Positions 46,299-56,594 are shown, counted from the stretch's first letter. The stretch is DNA of 64,000 nt from Acanthosepion pharaonis (GCA_903632075.3 CAHIKZ030005201.1:3198475-3262474), one strand, 5' to 3'. Numbers and translations: made by a program. The notes: generated by a model not told the origin, from the letters alone.

Positions 46299-47450
46299 AC
46301 GGGCACAAACGAGTTTGTCGTCTGTATAGTCTCCATAGGCATCTCAGTTTGCTGCTTCTGTTGTTGTTGGTGGTGTTGCTGCTGCTGTTGTTTTTGCTGC
46401 TGCTGCTGCTGGCCTTCATTCGGTAACTGCACCCGTCCATGTTGTGCTTGCACCTCCTTCAGCGACTGCCTCTCTTCCTGAGGTATCTCTTTTTTGGCGG
46501 GTGGAGACGAAACTTTTGAAGACTTCCGGCCTCTAGTAACCTCCTTCCAGTCTCCCTCAGTTTTTGACGTCCCCCTCCTCTGGTTGGCTAGCTGCCACTG
46601 TTGCTGTTTTAGCTGTTGACGATGCCGGTCGTGGTGCAGCTTGTGTGCCTTTTTTACTGGGACACTCCTTCGCCATGTGGCCCGACACTCCACATGACCA
46701 ACACCACGGTGTTCTGCCCTCCACCACCACCAGCATCCTCCTGCCACGGCAGATCAAATTGTTGGGGATGTTCCTGAAAGCCGATCTGTCCAGGGTTATC
46801 TGCACCTCTATGTCCCCTGTTTCAATGCCGGATTTAGTGCTAAGGGCCCTCACTTCATTCACTTCCACAAATTTGGTGAAGAAGGCCCCCATCCGATCCT
46901 CCGGGATATCTACGGGCACCCCATGGACGGTAACTCTTGTCCTGCGAGTGCCCGTGTACTCCGTCTGAAGCCTCAGCGTCTTGGTGCTCAAAGTTCTCCC
47001 TGCCAACTCCTTTGCTTGATCTTCTGTCTGGAGAAGGATGTCCCATAAGACATTTGTCCTTCTCGCTAGAACTCTGGGGTTAATGTGCAGGGCCTTTAGG
47101 GCCTCTTCCATACTTTCCCTGCTGACTCCAGTTAACTTCCGGGTCTTAACATCTGACGTCAGCGCGGTTCCACTGCCTTCAAGACTTCCTTAATTGTAAG
47201 AAATTCATGCCCTTGAAGGTTTCCTCATATTTACTTCTTTGATTGGCATAAAATATGCCGTCCTTTTGGAGCGGCCTATTTTCTGACCAGGCCGTTTTAG
47301 CAGGTGACACCGGCTTTGGAACCGGTGTCTCAGGAACATCATTTTTATGGACCATGATGGAACACCCACCACAGTCTAACGAATTAACTTTCCTTTTAAA
47401 TGTTTTTTTTTTTTTTTTTTTTTTTGGCATACAAACAAAAAGCAAAACGA
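46289..47450 (-). pseudogene. L1-Tx1 type LINE ORF1 (RNA-binding, CCHC)
   Basis: Minus strand. A basic N-terminus (poly-Lys from a poly-T run at 47402-47425) leads to KYEETFKGMNFLQ (about 47190). After a frameshift the best part (47111-46557) reads EEALKALHINPRVLARRTNV, RRTRVTVHGVPVDIPEDRMG, GDIEVQITLDRSAFRNIPNN and CWSCGVSGHMAKEC, a CX2CX4HX4C knuckle, about residue 138 of this frame. A second shift near 46590 leads to a tail with EGDWKEVTRGRKSSK and a Gln/His tract coded by CAG/CAA (about 46425-46343). ORF1 proteins of this group coat the element RNA. The shifts make it inactive. Confidence 0.85.
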
Positions 47451-48039
47451 AAGGAGCAAACCAAAGACAATAATAAGTAGTTTAAACAAAAACGGTAAAT
47501 AAAAAAGAGGGAGGGGTGTACAATCAAGAAAGAAACAAAAACGCCCTGCAGCCAAAAAAGATTAAGAAAACCAAAAAATAAGAGAAAACTGAAAAATAAA
47601 AGGTTTTTTTGAAAATAAAGAGTAAAAAGGAAAAACTTATCGGTTTAAATGAAGCGTAAGTCGTCCAAGAACTCTGGCCAAAATAAAAACACAGTCAACT
47701 CGTCCTGCCGCCAAGCTCATTTTCAGACCGGAAAGCAACGAATGATCCTTAAAAGTATGATCCATCCGCAAACAATGACCGGAAAACAACCAACACATCT
47801 ATTTGTTTAATTTACTTGAACATTCTAAGTTCTCGACAATGTACTTTAAGGTGTCGACATTTTGTGCAAGTTATTAAATTTACATAACACAAATTCAGAT
47901 TTCAATATGATAAGCAGACTGCATCACAAATGACGCCGTCCGTGACGTTATAGATGGATGCATTTGCTGAATGTAGTTCAGTGTCTTATTACGATTAACT
48001 GAAACGACTGACTCAACTGCTGAAGAATATCTTAATATA
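47451..48039. other. Possible 5' UTR of the minus-strand LINE, otherwise unassigned
   Basis: A-rich DNA with aaagaaacaaaaacg-type runs. It lies immediately upstream of ORF1 on the minus strand and could be its 5' UTR, but nothing in the sequence proves this. Confidence 0.35.
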
Positions 48040-48122
48040 TTAGGTTGGCCAAAATGTTGTTTCTTTTATTAAGTAGAACGTTTACTTAATAAAACCGGAC
48101 AAATTTTTTAGCCAAGCCAATA
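48040..48122. mobile_element. Miniature mariner-like element
   Basis: TTAGGTTGGCCAAAATGTTG at 48040 and its imperfect inverse AAATTTTTTAGCCAAGCCAA ending about 48120 form terminal inverted repeats flanked by TA. An inner palindrome TTTTATTAAGTA..TTACTTAATAAAA fills the body. The TTAGGTTGGCCAAAA-type end is typical of mariner elements. Too short to code. Confidence 0.7.
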
Positions 48123-48219
48123 AAAAGATAATTCATCAGCCATTCTCTCACAAACAATATTTATAGATAAAAATAAGTGAAAAAGCAAATATTAATAATA
48201 AAATGAAGCATGGCTGATC

Positions 48220-48415
48220 ATGTATAGATGGAAAAGTGTAGTCATCAACCTCAGTGGGATGAAGTGAAAATACTGGACAATAAAGAACACTGGAAAATTA
48301 GACGTTTGAAAGAATCAGTGCTTATGCTTGACTATGAAGACTTCTTTAGTAGGCCTAGCATGTAAAGAAATACAATATGGAAGCTACTAATAAAGAAAGA
48401 AAAATGTCAGCAAGT
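48220..48415 (+). pseudogene. Penelope-like element, C-terminal tail fragment
   Basis: KCSHQPQWDEVKILDNKEHW then KIRRLKESVLMLDYEDFFSR and PSM (48238-48363), followed after a stop by NTIWKLLIKK. This resembles the segment after the GIY-YIG core, near the C-terminus of one Penelope-like lineage. It is a different region from the 38 kb fragment, so I cannot say if both belong to one family. Confidence 0.65.
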
Positions 48416-48993
48416 GTTCAGCCGTAGCAGCAGCAATCAAAACAACAGGCAAAAACAGCAGCAGTCAGTAATTTTTTCAGTTTTATTGAATTAATTTGGT
48501 AAAATGGGGATCGAATTTGCCGTATGTTCATATTTGATATTGTATAAATTTCTTCCAAGGATTTTTTTATAAAATATGAAATGGATGACCTCCGGAATTA
48601 AAAACTACACACGAGATATCGAAAAGGATGCGTTAAAAAAATTATTAATTAATGAATAAGTACTGAAAATTTCGTTTAAATCAGATGAATTTAACAGATA
48701 AATTATCCGTAGAACTACAGTAAAGGTATTGATAGATTTTATCATCACTTTTTAAGTGATCAACGAGTGACAAGCGACGGAGATAAGCGCGTAATCACCG
48801 CTACCGTTTGTCTTAAAAAATAATTTGCTAGGCGATGCGTTTCTTCCTCTGAGGGACATAAAAAAAAACAATCCCGACATTTGCCTATCAAAGGTATACC
48901 TAAAAATTTTGAAATATCAAAAGTAAAATCCTTACATGCCTTGACAATGTCCTTCAGAAGAAGGAACGCGTCAGCTAAGTTTTCTTTTGTCTT

Positions 48994-49040
<47 letters not shown>
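48994..49040. repeat. (TA)n microsatellite
   Basis: A TA run with one TTA interruption near its left end. Confidence 0.95.
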
Positions 49041-49042
<2 letters not shown>

Positions 49043-49404
49043 TCACAGGTCGATGGGAATGGAATTCCTCTCGGCTTTCATTGTATGCACACACTTTTGA
49101 GGTCATAGATTGTTATAAGTTTCTAAGTATGCATGAATGAACATACGTGTATATGTATATAAGCAAGTTTCAGTGAGAATCCAGCGAGGTGCAAAATGTA
49201 TTTCAATGTATTGTGTATTGGCTAGAATACCTGCGAATTTCTATTTCGAATGAAAAGATATGATTTCAAAAGTTTATTTTCAAGTCATTCAGGTCCTTTC
49301 AAGATGGCAACAATACAGTTTTCTACTTATGTAAAACAAGTTGATTAGTTGAAAAGTTTGATAGGCTAACCAAGTTACTCTTATTGAATGTGATGAAATC
49401 AGAT

Positions 49405-49570
49405 TTATTTCTCAACAACCCTCCGCCCCCCTGTCTACGCACTTCTTCCATCGGTGTTGTAGTGCTTGAATCCCATTTGTGAAGAAGCTTTCATTGTTTT
49501 GTTAAAAAAAAATGTAATCGACAGCAGATATGAGATCCTCATCACTGCGATACTGTTTCCCAGTCAAGTC
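49405..49570 (-). pseudogene. Mariner transposase, extreme C-terminus
   Basis: Minus-strand GKQYRSDEDLISAVDYIFF then, after a one-base shift, NESFFTNGIQALQHRWKKCV and DRG (about 49562-49425). This is the characteristic end of mariner transposases after the DD34D catalytic core. The catalytic residues themselves are upstream and lost. Confidence 0.75.
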
Positions 49571-49694
49571 ACTTTCTCTCCATATTGGTGAACAGATGAC
49601 AGGCAAATGGGGGTTCAAACTAAGTGAATAGGGAATATGGAACAAATACATTGGAGAATTATTTCTCGACGAATGAGAGAAACCAGTCAATGTA

Positions 49695-50135
49695 TAAAAA
49701 TATGGAAAAATCTGAAATAGTAAAATTTGAAATACGATTGACACTAATCAAGATGAAGAGGAACAAATCAACAGGACCAGAAGAGATTGTAATAGGAATG
49801 CTCTGAATCTAAGACGATTTCGAACAACAAGTAGATTACAGAAATAAATGAAATATAAGAAGATAGTGGTGAAAATACCGACAGACGTTACTGAATCCGT
49901 CTTCGAAGCATTGCCTATGAAGCCAGATGTAAATGAATGTAAGCTCCATCGGAAAATCAACCAAATGAATCATATAACCGAAAAACAACAACAACAAAAT
50001 GTTGTTTTCCTCATGGACACTGGAACAGGAAATGCTGTATTTATGATCAGAATGATAATGAATAGAGCAACACAAATGCAGAAGGATGTTTACTAATGCT
50101 CCATAGATTACAAAAAAGCATCTTATTATAATTCT
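49695..50135 (+). pseudogene. Endonuclease-RT type LINE, N-terminal RT region
   Basis: KMKRNKSTGPEEIVIGML (49752-49805), then, after decayed sequence, PTDVTESVFEALPMKPDVNE and CKLHRKINQMNHITE (49879-49983), DTGTGNAVFMIRMIMNRATQ and MQKDVY, and after a stop CSIDYKKAS, corresponding to RT motif A. This is the part of the RT missing from the minus-strand fragments at 6, 16 and 55 kb and probably belongs to that family. Stops and a missing segment make it inactive. Confidence 0.75.
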
Positions 50136-50144
50136 GCATGCCTC

Positions 50145-50235
50145 CCCGCCCTCTTCGATCGCTACGCCCTGCCAATACCTCATAAATAATGGACTATTCC
50201 GGTTGTGATCACAAGGAAAGAGGTTTGGTTTCAGT
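50145..50235 (-). repeat. Short dispersed repeat (reverse copy)
   Basis: The reverse complement gives ccggaatagtccattattta then tgaggtattggcagggcgta, matching 5305-5335 and 5695-5730. Confidence 0.6.
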
Positions 50236-50694
50236 GAGAAAATGAATGAAAGAAAGAAATGATATACGTGTTTAATGGCTGTTTCAGTGAAATAGAAAAA
50301 GCTGTCAATTTCAAATCTTTTCTTTTTTACCCACTTCTTAAAATGGCGACTAGCATTCATGTTTATGATTATTATTGTAACATTTTTTTGTTAAACTTGT
50401 TAAGCTCTAATATTTAACGATGCGATATGGAAATTTCTACGGATATTGTATTGTCGTAGAACTCGCATTCAGTCATTGACTTAAAAAAAAATTCATGAGT
50501 AAAAACTAGTTTGATTAATTATGACACAAGGATTTAATTGAACAGCTAGGAAAAATATTACAATAATGCAGACTGTCTACTGGGGCAAACCATCTGCACA
50601 GACAGAAAATGAAACAGTGTCATTTTTTAGCATTCTTTTCTGCACAGTAACATGTTTGTCGGTCCTCTTTATATAGAGGTACGTTGTAGTTTAG

Positions 50695-50830
50695 TATGCA
50701 TAGTTTAGACGTGGCACAAGGCTGAAAGTGTGGAACGCACAGTGAGGATCGAATTCATTATTCAGTCATAAAAGATCTAGCGAGACAAACTAGTTAACCA
50801 TTACACCACGCCGAAGTGCCCATGCACCTT
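50695..50830 (-). repeat. tRNA-derived SINE (family T)
   Basis: On the minus strand: cacttcggcgtggtgtaatg with gttaactag (A box), gaattcgatcctcactg (B box), then tttcagccttgtgccacgtc. One of the best preserved copies of this family. Confidence 0.82.
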
Positions 50831-51469
50831 GGTATGTAAGTGACAATGGCTTCCTGACAACGTCATTTGCATACGAACACGTATTCACTATGAAAAATAT
50901 TTTTAGGGGTGTATCTTTTTTTGTTTGTCAGACGTGCTGGGATAAACTGTATTTTGTACATCCTGTGTTTTAAATCTTGTCCAAAGGACGACATAGGATG
51001 TATGTCTTTGTTGTGTCGTTTCGGGGAGCGAATCCCTGTGGAATTTAACTTGAATTTGTTTTCCTCTCATTTTCATGTTTGTCATGTTATCAGCGGAGGT
51101 TGACATAAAGGTTTTCGGCTGCGAGCAATACTTTCATTTCACTTCCCTGTTTCATCGTCCTTACGTTTCAACAATCTTCTTTTTAAATCTTGAAGGGATG
51201 ATTTCTAAAAAAATTTTTCCCATTTCACTAAATATTTTTAATTTTGCTATGTATTCATCTTAGTGTGTTTACTTTTCATAGTGTGTGTCATACATAATTT
51301 GTTTTATTTATTAGATTTTTAATTTAGTTAAGAAAAATAATTTACTTTGTTTTTAGTTTATTTTAAGTTTCTTTTCTTTTTTGCGAGTTAAATAAAATAA
51401 CTTTAACAATTCGTAACCATCAAAGTATAGCAATTAATAATAAAGAATATAAATATATTATCTTAAATA

Positions 51470-51860
51470 TCTCATCTTTAATAACTGAGAGTGAGTTAAT
51501 TATTTTATTTTTAATTTAATAACTGAGATAATATAATTAAAATTATTATATTATCTCGAGATAATATAATAATTTTAATTATAACTATCTCACAATTATT
51601 AAATTTTCAAAAATTTAATAATTGAGAGTGAGATAGTTATTAAATTATCTCACTCTCATTTCTGTTAAATTAAATCAAAAATTAAATTGAGATAATTTTA
51701 TTATCTCATTTATCAATTTAAAGAATTAATAACTGAGTGAGATAAATTAATTATTAATATAATAATAATTTTATTAATTATTATCTCAGTTATTAAATTA
51801 AAAATGTAATAACTTAATGTAATATTAATAATTAATATATTTATTTATCATTATCTAAGC
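51470..51860. repeat. Cluster of long AT-rich palindromes
   Basis: A perfect 52-bp palindrome lies at 51532-51583 (26-bp arms around CTCGAG). GAGAGTGAGATA (51624-51635) pairs with TATCTCACTCTC (51646-51657). AATTATTAAATTT pairs across about 51594-51623. AATAACTGAG..GAGATAA and TTATCTCAGTTATT pair across about 51728-51795. TGAGATAA/TTATCTCA recurs throughout. No coding sequence. Confidence 0.9.
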
Positions 51861-52382
51861 TATTAAATAATGAAATACCATTATAGAGGTAACTCAATAA
51901 TGTAAGAAATTTTTATAGTATTTTAAATTATTATAAGGAAGAAAGAAAGAAAACGATCTTACTTAAAATTCGTAAATTTATGTCAATTCTGGTGCAGCAT
52001 ACTAAACCTGTCAACACATTCGGCCATCAAATTATCGATGGAGACGTGAGAATAACAAGACCCAAATGGGGAAAATCAAAATAATTTTAAAAAATTATCT
52101 TGGCGAGACGCAAAAGCAAAATTATGGGGAAAACCGTGAAGTGTCCTAGTTGTTACTTGTTCCGGGCTCACTGTGTTTCCAATGTGTGGAGCGATTAATA
52201 GAACTTTTTTCTACTGACATGAAGTGGAAAGATTATATTGAATCAATTGCTGCAGTCTGCAGCTAGGAAAGTCGTGCGAGACAATTTTTCTCACCACAAT
52301 CTGTCTTACATATTTATGAATCTAACATTTATTGATGCTTTGAATATTACTGTCATATGTAGTCTGGCGCTTCTGCTATATA

Positions 52383-52859
52383 CAGGGTGGGACAGAGCAA
52401 CTTGCTTATTTAAATTTGGCGCCCGAAAGCGATGGTTGCTCCAAGGATGGTAGGGATGGACTTATTTGAGAGTTAAAGTTTGGTTCTTAACGTGCGTTAT
52501 TTATTTTTTGTTTATTTTTCAGGAACCCCAGTGAGCATCAAGGAGTGGACAAAGTTGGAACGCGCTTTTCGCTGTTGAGGCATTTTTTCAAGCGGTCGCT
52601 CAATCGTCGCAACGCGACGTGCATTCCGTAGACATTTCAATATTGCCCCCTGGCCTCCGACGAACAGCAAGGTCACCCCAAAACATTGACTCAGTGTATA
52701 GAGAAGAATGGACGCCATCTTACTGATATCATCTTTAAAACTGGTAAAAAATAAAATTTAAATGTTGAACTAGTTGTAGTTCAAAGAATTACATGTATAC
52801 CTGCATTACTTGTGTTTTAATTGATATTCCAAATAAGCAAGTTGCTCTGCCCCACCCTG
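52383..52859 (+). mobile_element. Internally deleted Tc1/mariner-type transposon
   Basis: Terminal inverted repeats CAGGGTGGGACAGAGCAACT and its inverse AGTTGCTCTGCCCCACCCTG (about 30 bp with the following tgcttattt), flanked by TA duplications (52381-52382, 52860-52861). The inside retains SIKEWTKLERAF, SGRSIVATRRAFRRHFNIAP and then NGRHLTDIIFKTGKK. The first parts match the helix-turn-helix N-terminus and the last the C-terminus of a transposase of this superfamily, with the catalytic core deleted. It could move only with a transposase supplied by another copy. Confidence 0.82.
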
Positions 52860-52931
52860 TACTTAGAGATTCTTGATAAAATACAAAGATGTCATGACCT
52901 GATATCTATATTTGAGTCATCTCTTCCCACC

Positions 52932-53215
52932 CAGTCAGTCGAGTCAGTACTTTCTGAGCGACTGTTCGGTTAAACTCTCTTACTACGGACGGGAGGAACC
53001 CGAAGGAGGCTACGCCGAAGGGCGGAGTCTCCTTCGGGGAGGTAGAACGGCCCTGAACCCGTTTATACGGGTTCAATGGGCATATTTTTGGCCGAGCCCA
53101 CGGGCTCGGAATGCCCACGGGCTCGGAATGCCCACGGGCTCAGAATGCCCACGGGCTCGGAATTAAAAAGGCCTTGTGCCACATGACACCCTCGTGGGAG
53201 GGTGACTGAATATCG
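52932..53215 (+). repeat. GC-rich hairpin SINE-like element (copy S5), nested
   Basis: Inserted in the CR1-like copy with a near target duplication: TCATCTCTTCCCACC before (ending 52931) and TCATCTTCCCACC after (53216-53228). Head cagtcagtcgagtcagtact, main hairpin 52999-53038, stem TGAACCCG/CGGGTTCA (53054-53075), stem CCGAGCCC/GGGCTCGG (53092-53109) amplified in tandem to 53162, then aaaggccttgtgccacat and a CACCCTC..GAGGGTG stem. It defines the complete ~280-bp element. No ORF is implied. Confidence 0.85.
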
Positions 53216-53679
53216 TCATCTTCCCACCGCCGTAACATAGCTTCTCTGTGCCTTTTTTTATAAATACTTTAATGGTAATTGTTCTGATACATTTTCCTCT
53301 ATGGTACCTAAAATTTATGAATTTAAGCGCAGTACTAGATCAGCGGCAATGTCTCATCAAATTACAGCTACAGAAATGATGTAACCGTAAGTTCTATGCT
53401 AACAGTTTCTTCTATCGCACTTCCCACTTATGGAACTCTCTTCCGGCTTCTCGCATCCCCAAAAAACTTTGATCTTTAAATGCAATGTTAATAGTTATAT
53501 TCTATCTTCTTAAATCTTGTTATTTTATTGTCCTTTCTTCTTAATAGTGTATTTTTCTCATTAACACTGCGTAATCTTTTGTATCTTAGTGGCTTTATTT
53601 CCTTGCTTGGGGTGAAATGATTTAAAAAATCCTATTATTCATCGGGAAATTTTACAAATCAGTTAATATGTTCTCCTTC

Positions 53680-53910
53680 GTTGTTCACGACATATTACTG
53701 ACGTTCCATTTGCTTGCCTTAAAGGTAGAAATCTCCGGGTCTTGGTCCGAAGAAATCATCTAGCCACCTTTTCAAATGCACATCGTTGTTGAACGAAACG
53801 CCTAGTAGATTGTTGAAAAGCAACCGAAAACGGTGAGATCTGAAAGCGCTAAATCAAGAAAATGCGGTGTGTGCAGAAGAACTTCCCAACGAAGCTCGTG
53901 AATAGCATAT
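53680..53910 (-). pseudogene. Mariner transposase, catalytic C-terminal part
   Basis: On the minus strand: LRWEVLLHTPHFLDLALSDL (about 53900-53840). It corresponds to the region around the third catalytic Asp of mariner, here with the usual Pro residues changed. After shifts it reads NNDVHLKRWLDDFFGPRPGD and FY. The N-terminal part is absent. It lies between two CR1-like copies. Confidence 0.75.
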
Positions 53911-53989
53911 TTACTATATATTTATTTTATTTTTTCTTTAATAGAAGTAGATAGATTCGCTTATCGTTTAGTCACTCTCCTCATCGGTC

Positions 53990-54745
53990 TTTTACTGCAG
54001 TTCGATAGGTCCAACAAAGTAAAACTAGCCGCTGTTTTCGTAAATGACCCACGATTATTAGTTATTTGGGGCAAAGATAATGTCTTATAAATTTTAATGC
54101 CTCCAGTACGAAACTACTATCATCAAAGAGAACCATTTTTGCTCGCCATCAGCAATGCTAATGCTAACCTCCAGGGGAGCAACTCATTGCGCCATCTTAG
54201 CCTCACGTTTTCTACTGACATAAAGAAGAATGATTATATTAAATTAATTGTTAGGTCTGCTGCTAGGAAAATTGGTTCCCTGTGTCGTGCCAGAGATTTT
54301 TCTCGTCAGAATCCATTTTACACATTTTTTAAATCTATCCACTAGTCTGTGCATTGACTATTGCTGTCATATCTCGTCTAGTGCTGCTGCTATATTCTTC
54401 CTGATATCTTCGACAAAATTTAAAGAAAGGTCTGCATTGTTATAGATCCTGACCTGGCATCTCGACTTCAGTAATATAGTCACCGAAGTGACGTGATTTC
54501 CTGTTGTCATTTCTACAAATCGTTACTCCTCCGTGCCTCGACTGCATGGATTTTAGCGTACTTCTACATTGGCAAATAGATCTCACAGTTAAATGCCACG
54601 CCAATCACAATCTTCTCCCTTCATGAATTCTGTTATTTTATTCTCCTTTCTCTTTACTAAAGTTTTCTCATTTTCTTCCACTCCCACTAACTCCTCGCGG
54701 CTTAGTGGCATTATCGCCTTACTTGGGGTGAAATGATTAAACAAA
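53990..54745 (+). pseudogene. CR1/L2-like LINE, RT C-terminal half
   Basis: Colinear with the 8.6-9.5 kb copy: VKLAAVF, NANLQGSNSLRHLSLTFSTD (54153-54215), then IVRSAARKIGSLCRARDFSR (54245-54305), and IDPDLASRLQ-like sequence near 54450. The 3' UTR contains cttagtggcattatcgcctt and ends cttggggtgaaatgattaaa. Several frameshifts. Confidence 0.82.
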
Positions 54746-54914
54746 TATATATTTATTCTTACTAAACGATTACACATTTTTAGATACAGTATTTAATAAA
54801 TCATATAATGTACTCGACAGTTTGAAGAACTTCTCTACACATACATCATAATAATTAGTCACCTTGTAGCCTAGGTTTTTCAGATATGTCCGACTTTTAA
54901 CACTTTCCTCTTCT

Positions 54915-55315
54915 TTATGTGCCAGTCACCTCAGGACGTAGACGATCATGGCTCTCCACAATTTGTCTTTTGTAGCTCTTAATAAATTTTGTATTTTTGT
55001 TATTTATTCTAAAGCTTGTTCCGTCATCCATTTTCTCAAACTCACTAAGTATGTTATGCGCCCCACTTGCTCTCAATATGTGTTGTGAGTATCAAATTTT
55101 CCAAGGCCGCTTTCCTCATTATGCGCCCTAAAAATTTAAACTGCTTCTTCCTGATGTTAAGCATACGTGTCCTTTTGTTTTCCATTTTCACTAAAAGTTC
55201 GTCGTTGCTCACATGTTCAGTTCATGATATTCTCAGTATCCTTCTGTAGAACTACATTTCCGCTACTTCAATATTATTCTTCATCTTTGAGGCGATTTTC
55301 CAGCATTTACAGGAG
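54915..55315 (-). pseudogene. Endonuclease-RT type LINE, C-terminal region
   Basis: Minus strand: CWKIASKMKNNIEVAE, FYRRILRIS, TEHVSNDELLVKMENKRTRM, KKQFKFLGRIMRK, ENLILTTHIE, then LLRATKDKLWRAMIVYVLR and a stop near 54925. The block order is the same as at 6.2-6.5 and 15.5-16.3 kb. Three or more shifts; truncated at the 5' side. Confidence 0.8.
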
Positions 55316-55617
55316 ATTTGCAGGGAGAAAATAGGAGTGGAAAAAGAGTAGGCTAAATTTCTTGTCCCGACGATTATAAACGACGTAGACGAAAACACAA
55401 CACGATACGTACGTCGGTGTGAAATTTGAAAGAAATTTACATTTATTAAATGACATAAAAACTAAAAATGACACAAAAAATTTTCTCGGTCAAATAAATC
55501 CTTTTCATTTTAACGATAGAAAACATATTATGAGTTTTTTTCCTAGGAGTTACGGTTGAGTAATAGATTGTGGCTCGAATTAAGGAAATGAAAAGCCCAG
55601 TTGGAATTCCATTAAAG

Positions 55618-55750
55618 TTCATTACATTCACTTGCGTACTAATAGCCTTGGGAAAAATATGAATCCATCTCTCCCCACAGTATGGTTAAATAGCAGAACA
55701 GACTGGGTGACAACCGATCTAGGAGAAGGAAAACACTGAATTCAAAATGT
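55618..55750. repeat. Dispersed repeat shared with 17.5 kb
   Basis: ttcattacattcacttgcgt, agcagaacagactggg and gatctaggagaaggaaaa parallel 17505-17645. Confidence 0.6.
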
Positions 55751-55799
55751 ATGTGTAGCACTGGCGAAGCATATACTATGTAATATAGAAAATAAAAGG

Positions 55800-55915
55800 A
55801 TATGGCACATAGAGTAGAGATAAATCAATTATAACCGAGTAGTGAGTTCGATCCTCACCAGGCGCTTTATACTTTTGATTTTTTTGTGTCGCATTTAAAC
55901 TACGCTTTGTAAATC
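55800..55915 (+). repeat. tRNA-derived SINE (family T)
   Basis: A degenerate A-box region, gtagtgagttcgatcctcac (B box), then a decayed tail ttttttgtgtcgcatttaaa with ctacgctttg. The most diverged copy of the family. Confidence 0.65.
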
Positions 55916-56509
55916 GGTATAATGGAAATTCGATCAATCAACGAATGGTTGTAATAATGTTTTAAAATTGTTTAAAAATCTTATTTACATAAGGAAATTT
56001 ATTTTTCTTTTCATACAGGTTAAAAAAAAAACCCCCAAAATCACAGAATTGAAACACATCGTGGTATGAAACTGACCAGTCATTAAAAGACTGACAGAAG
56101 GGTCGCGGTTGTATGTTCACATTTTTATATAACAAGCAAATTTTATATACAAAAGATTGAAATTGTTTTCCTTAACGGTCAGTCAGTGAAGCTGTAGTCT
56201 GGACAGTGAACAGTTTTCGGGTAGACGACGTGAAAAAAGATGATTTTCTGAAACGTTGGAACAAGAAATACGACCGCTTGCAACATGACGTGGTGGATCT
56301 GTGAATCTTTATTTATCCATCCACTCACGTTGCAACAGAATGGTTGAATTTCGTGTGGGATTTCGGAAGCCGGTCAAAAATTTCTCAACTACACTCGGCA
56401 CTTCACCTGTTTGGGTACGCGTCGTACACCGGCTTCGGCTAATAATAATTTGGAACGTTTTTTGTACCAATACGGCAGCACTCATATATTTTAAAAGCAC
56501 ACACGCAAA

Positions 56510-56518
<9 letters not shown>
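55916..56518. other. Unassigned region
   Basis: A moderately GC-rich stretch at 56160-56450 (aagctgtagtctggacagtg to cgtcgtacaccggcttcggc) shows no recognised family. It lies left of the inverted repeat and could belong to the same element. Confidence 0.4.

Positions 56519-56556
<38 letters not shown>
56519..56556. repeat. (TA)n microsatellite
   Basis: A TA run preceded by acacacaca. Confidence 0.95.
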
Positions 56557-56594
56557 AATGTAAATGGATATAGATCCGACAGAATGAAGAAAAT

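Larger units (their letters stand above)
52195..53645 (+). pseudogene. CR1/L2-like LINE copy with two nested insertions
   Basis: The RT end is recognisable as FSTDMKWKDYIESIAA (about 52209-52255), a block like SGASAI broken at 52381, then LEILDKIQ (52864-52885), SHRRNIASLC (about 53223) and LWNSLPAS (about 53430), with a 3' UTR ending cttggggtgaaatgatttaa near 53625. Removing the Tc1/mariner-like insertion (52383-52859) and the SINE (52932-53215) makes it colinear with the copies at 8.9-9.5 and 54.2-54.7 kb. It also carries many point shifts. Confidence 0.82.

Noticed and set aside
44165..47450. Single Tx1-type element with a twin-priming 5' inversion
   Set aside because: The inverted ORF1 part lies beyond the 3' UTR of the other part, not on its 5' side, which twin priming would not give.
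49848..50096. Independent small gene of 82 codons
   Set aside because: Its sequence aligns by motif order with the RT of the endonuclease-RT LINE, so it is part of that pseudogene.
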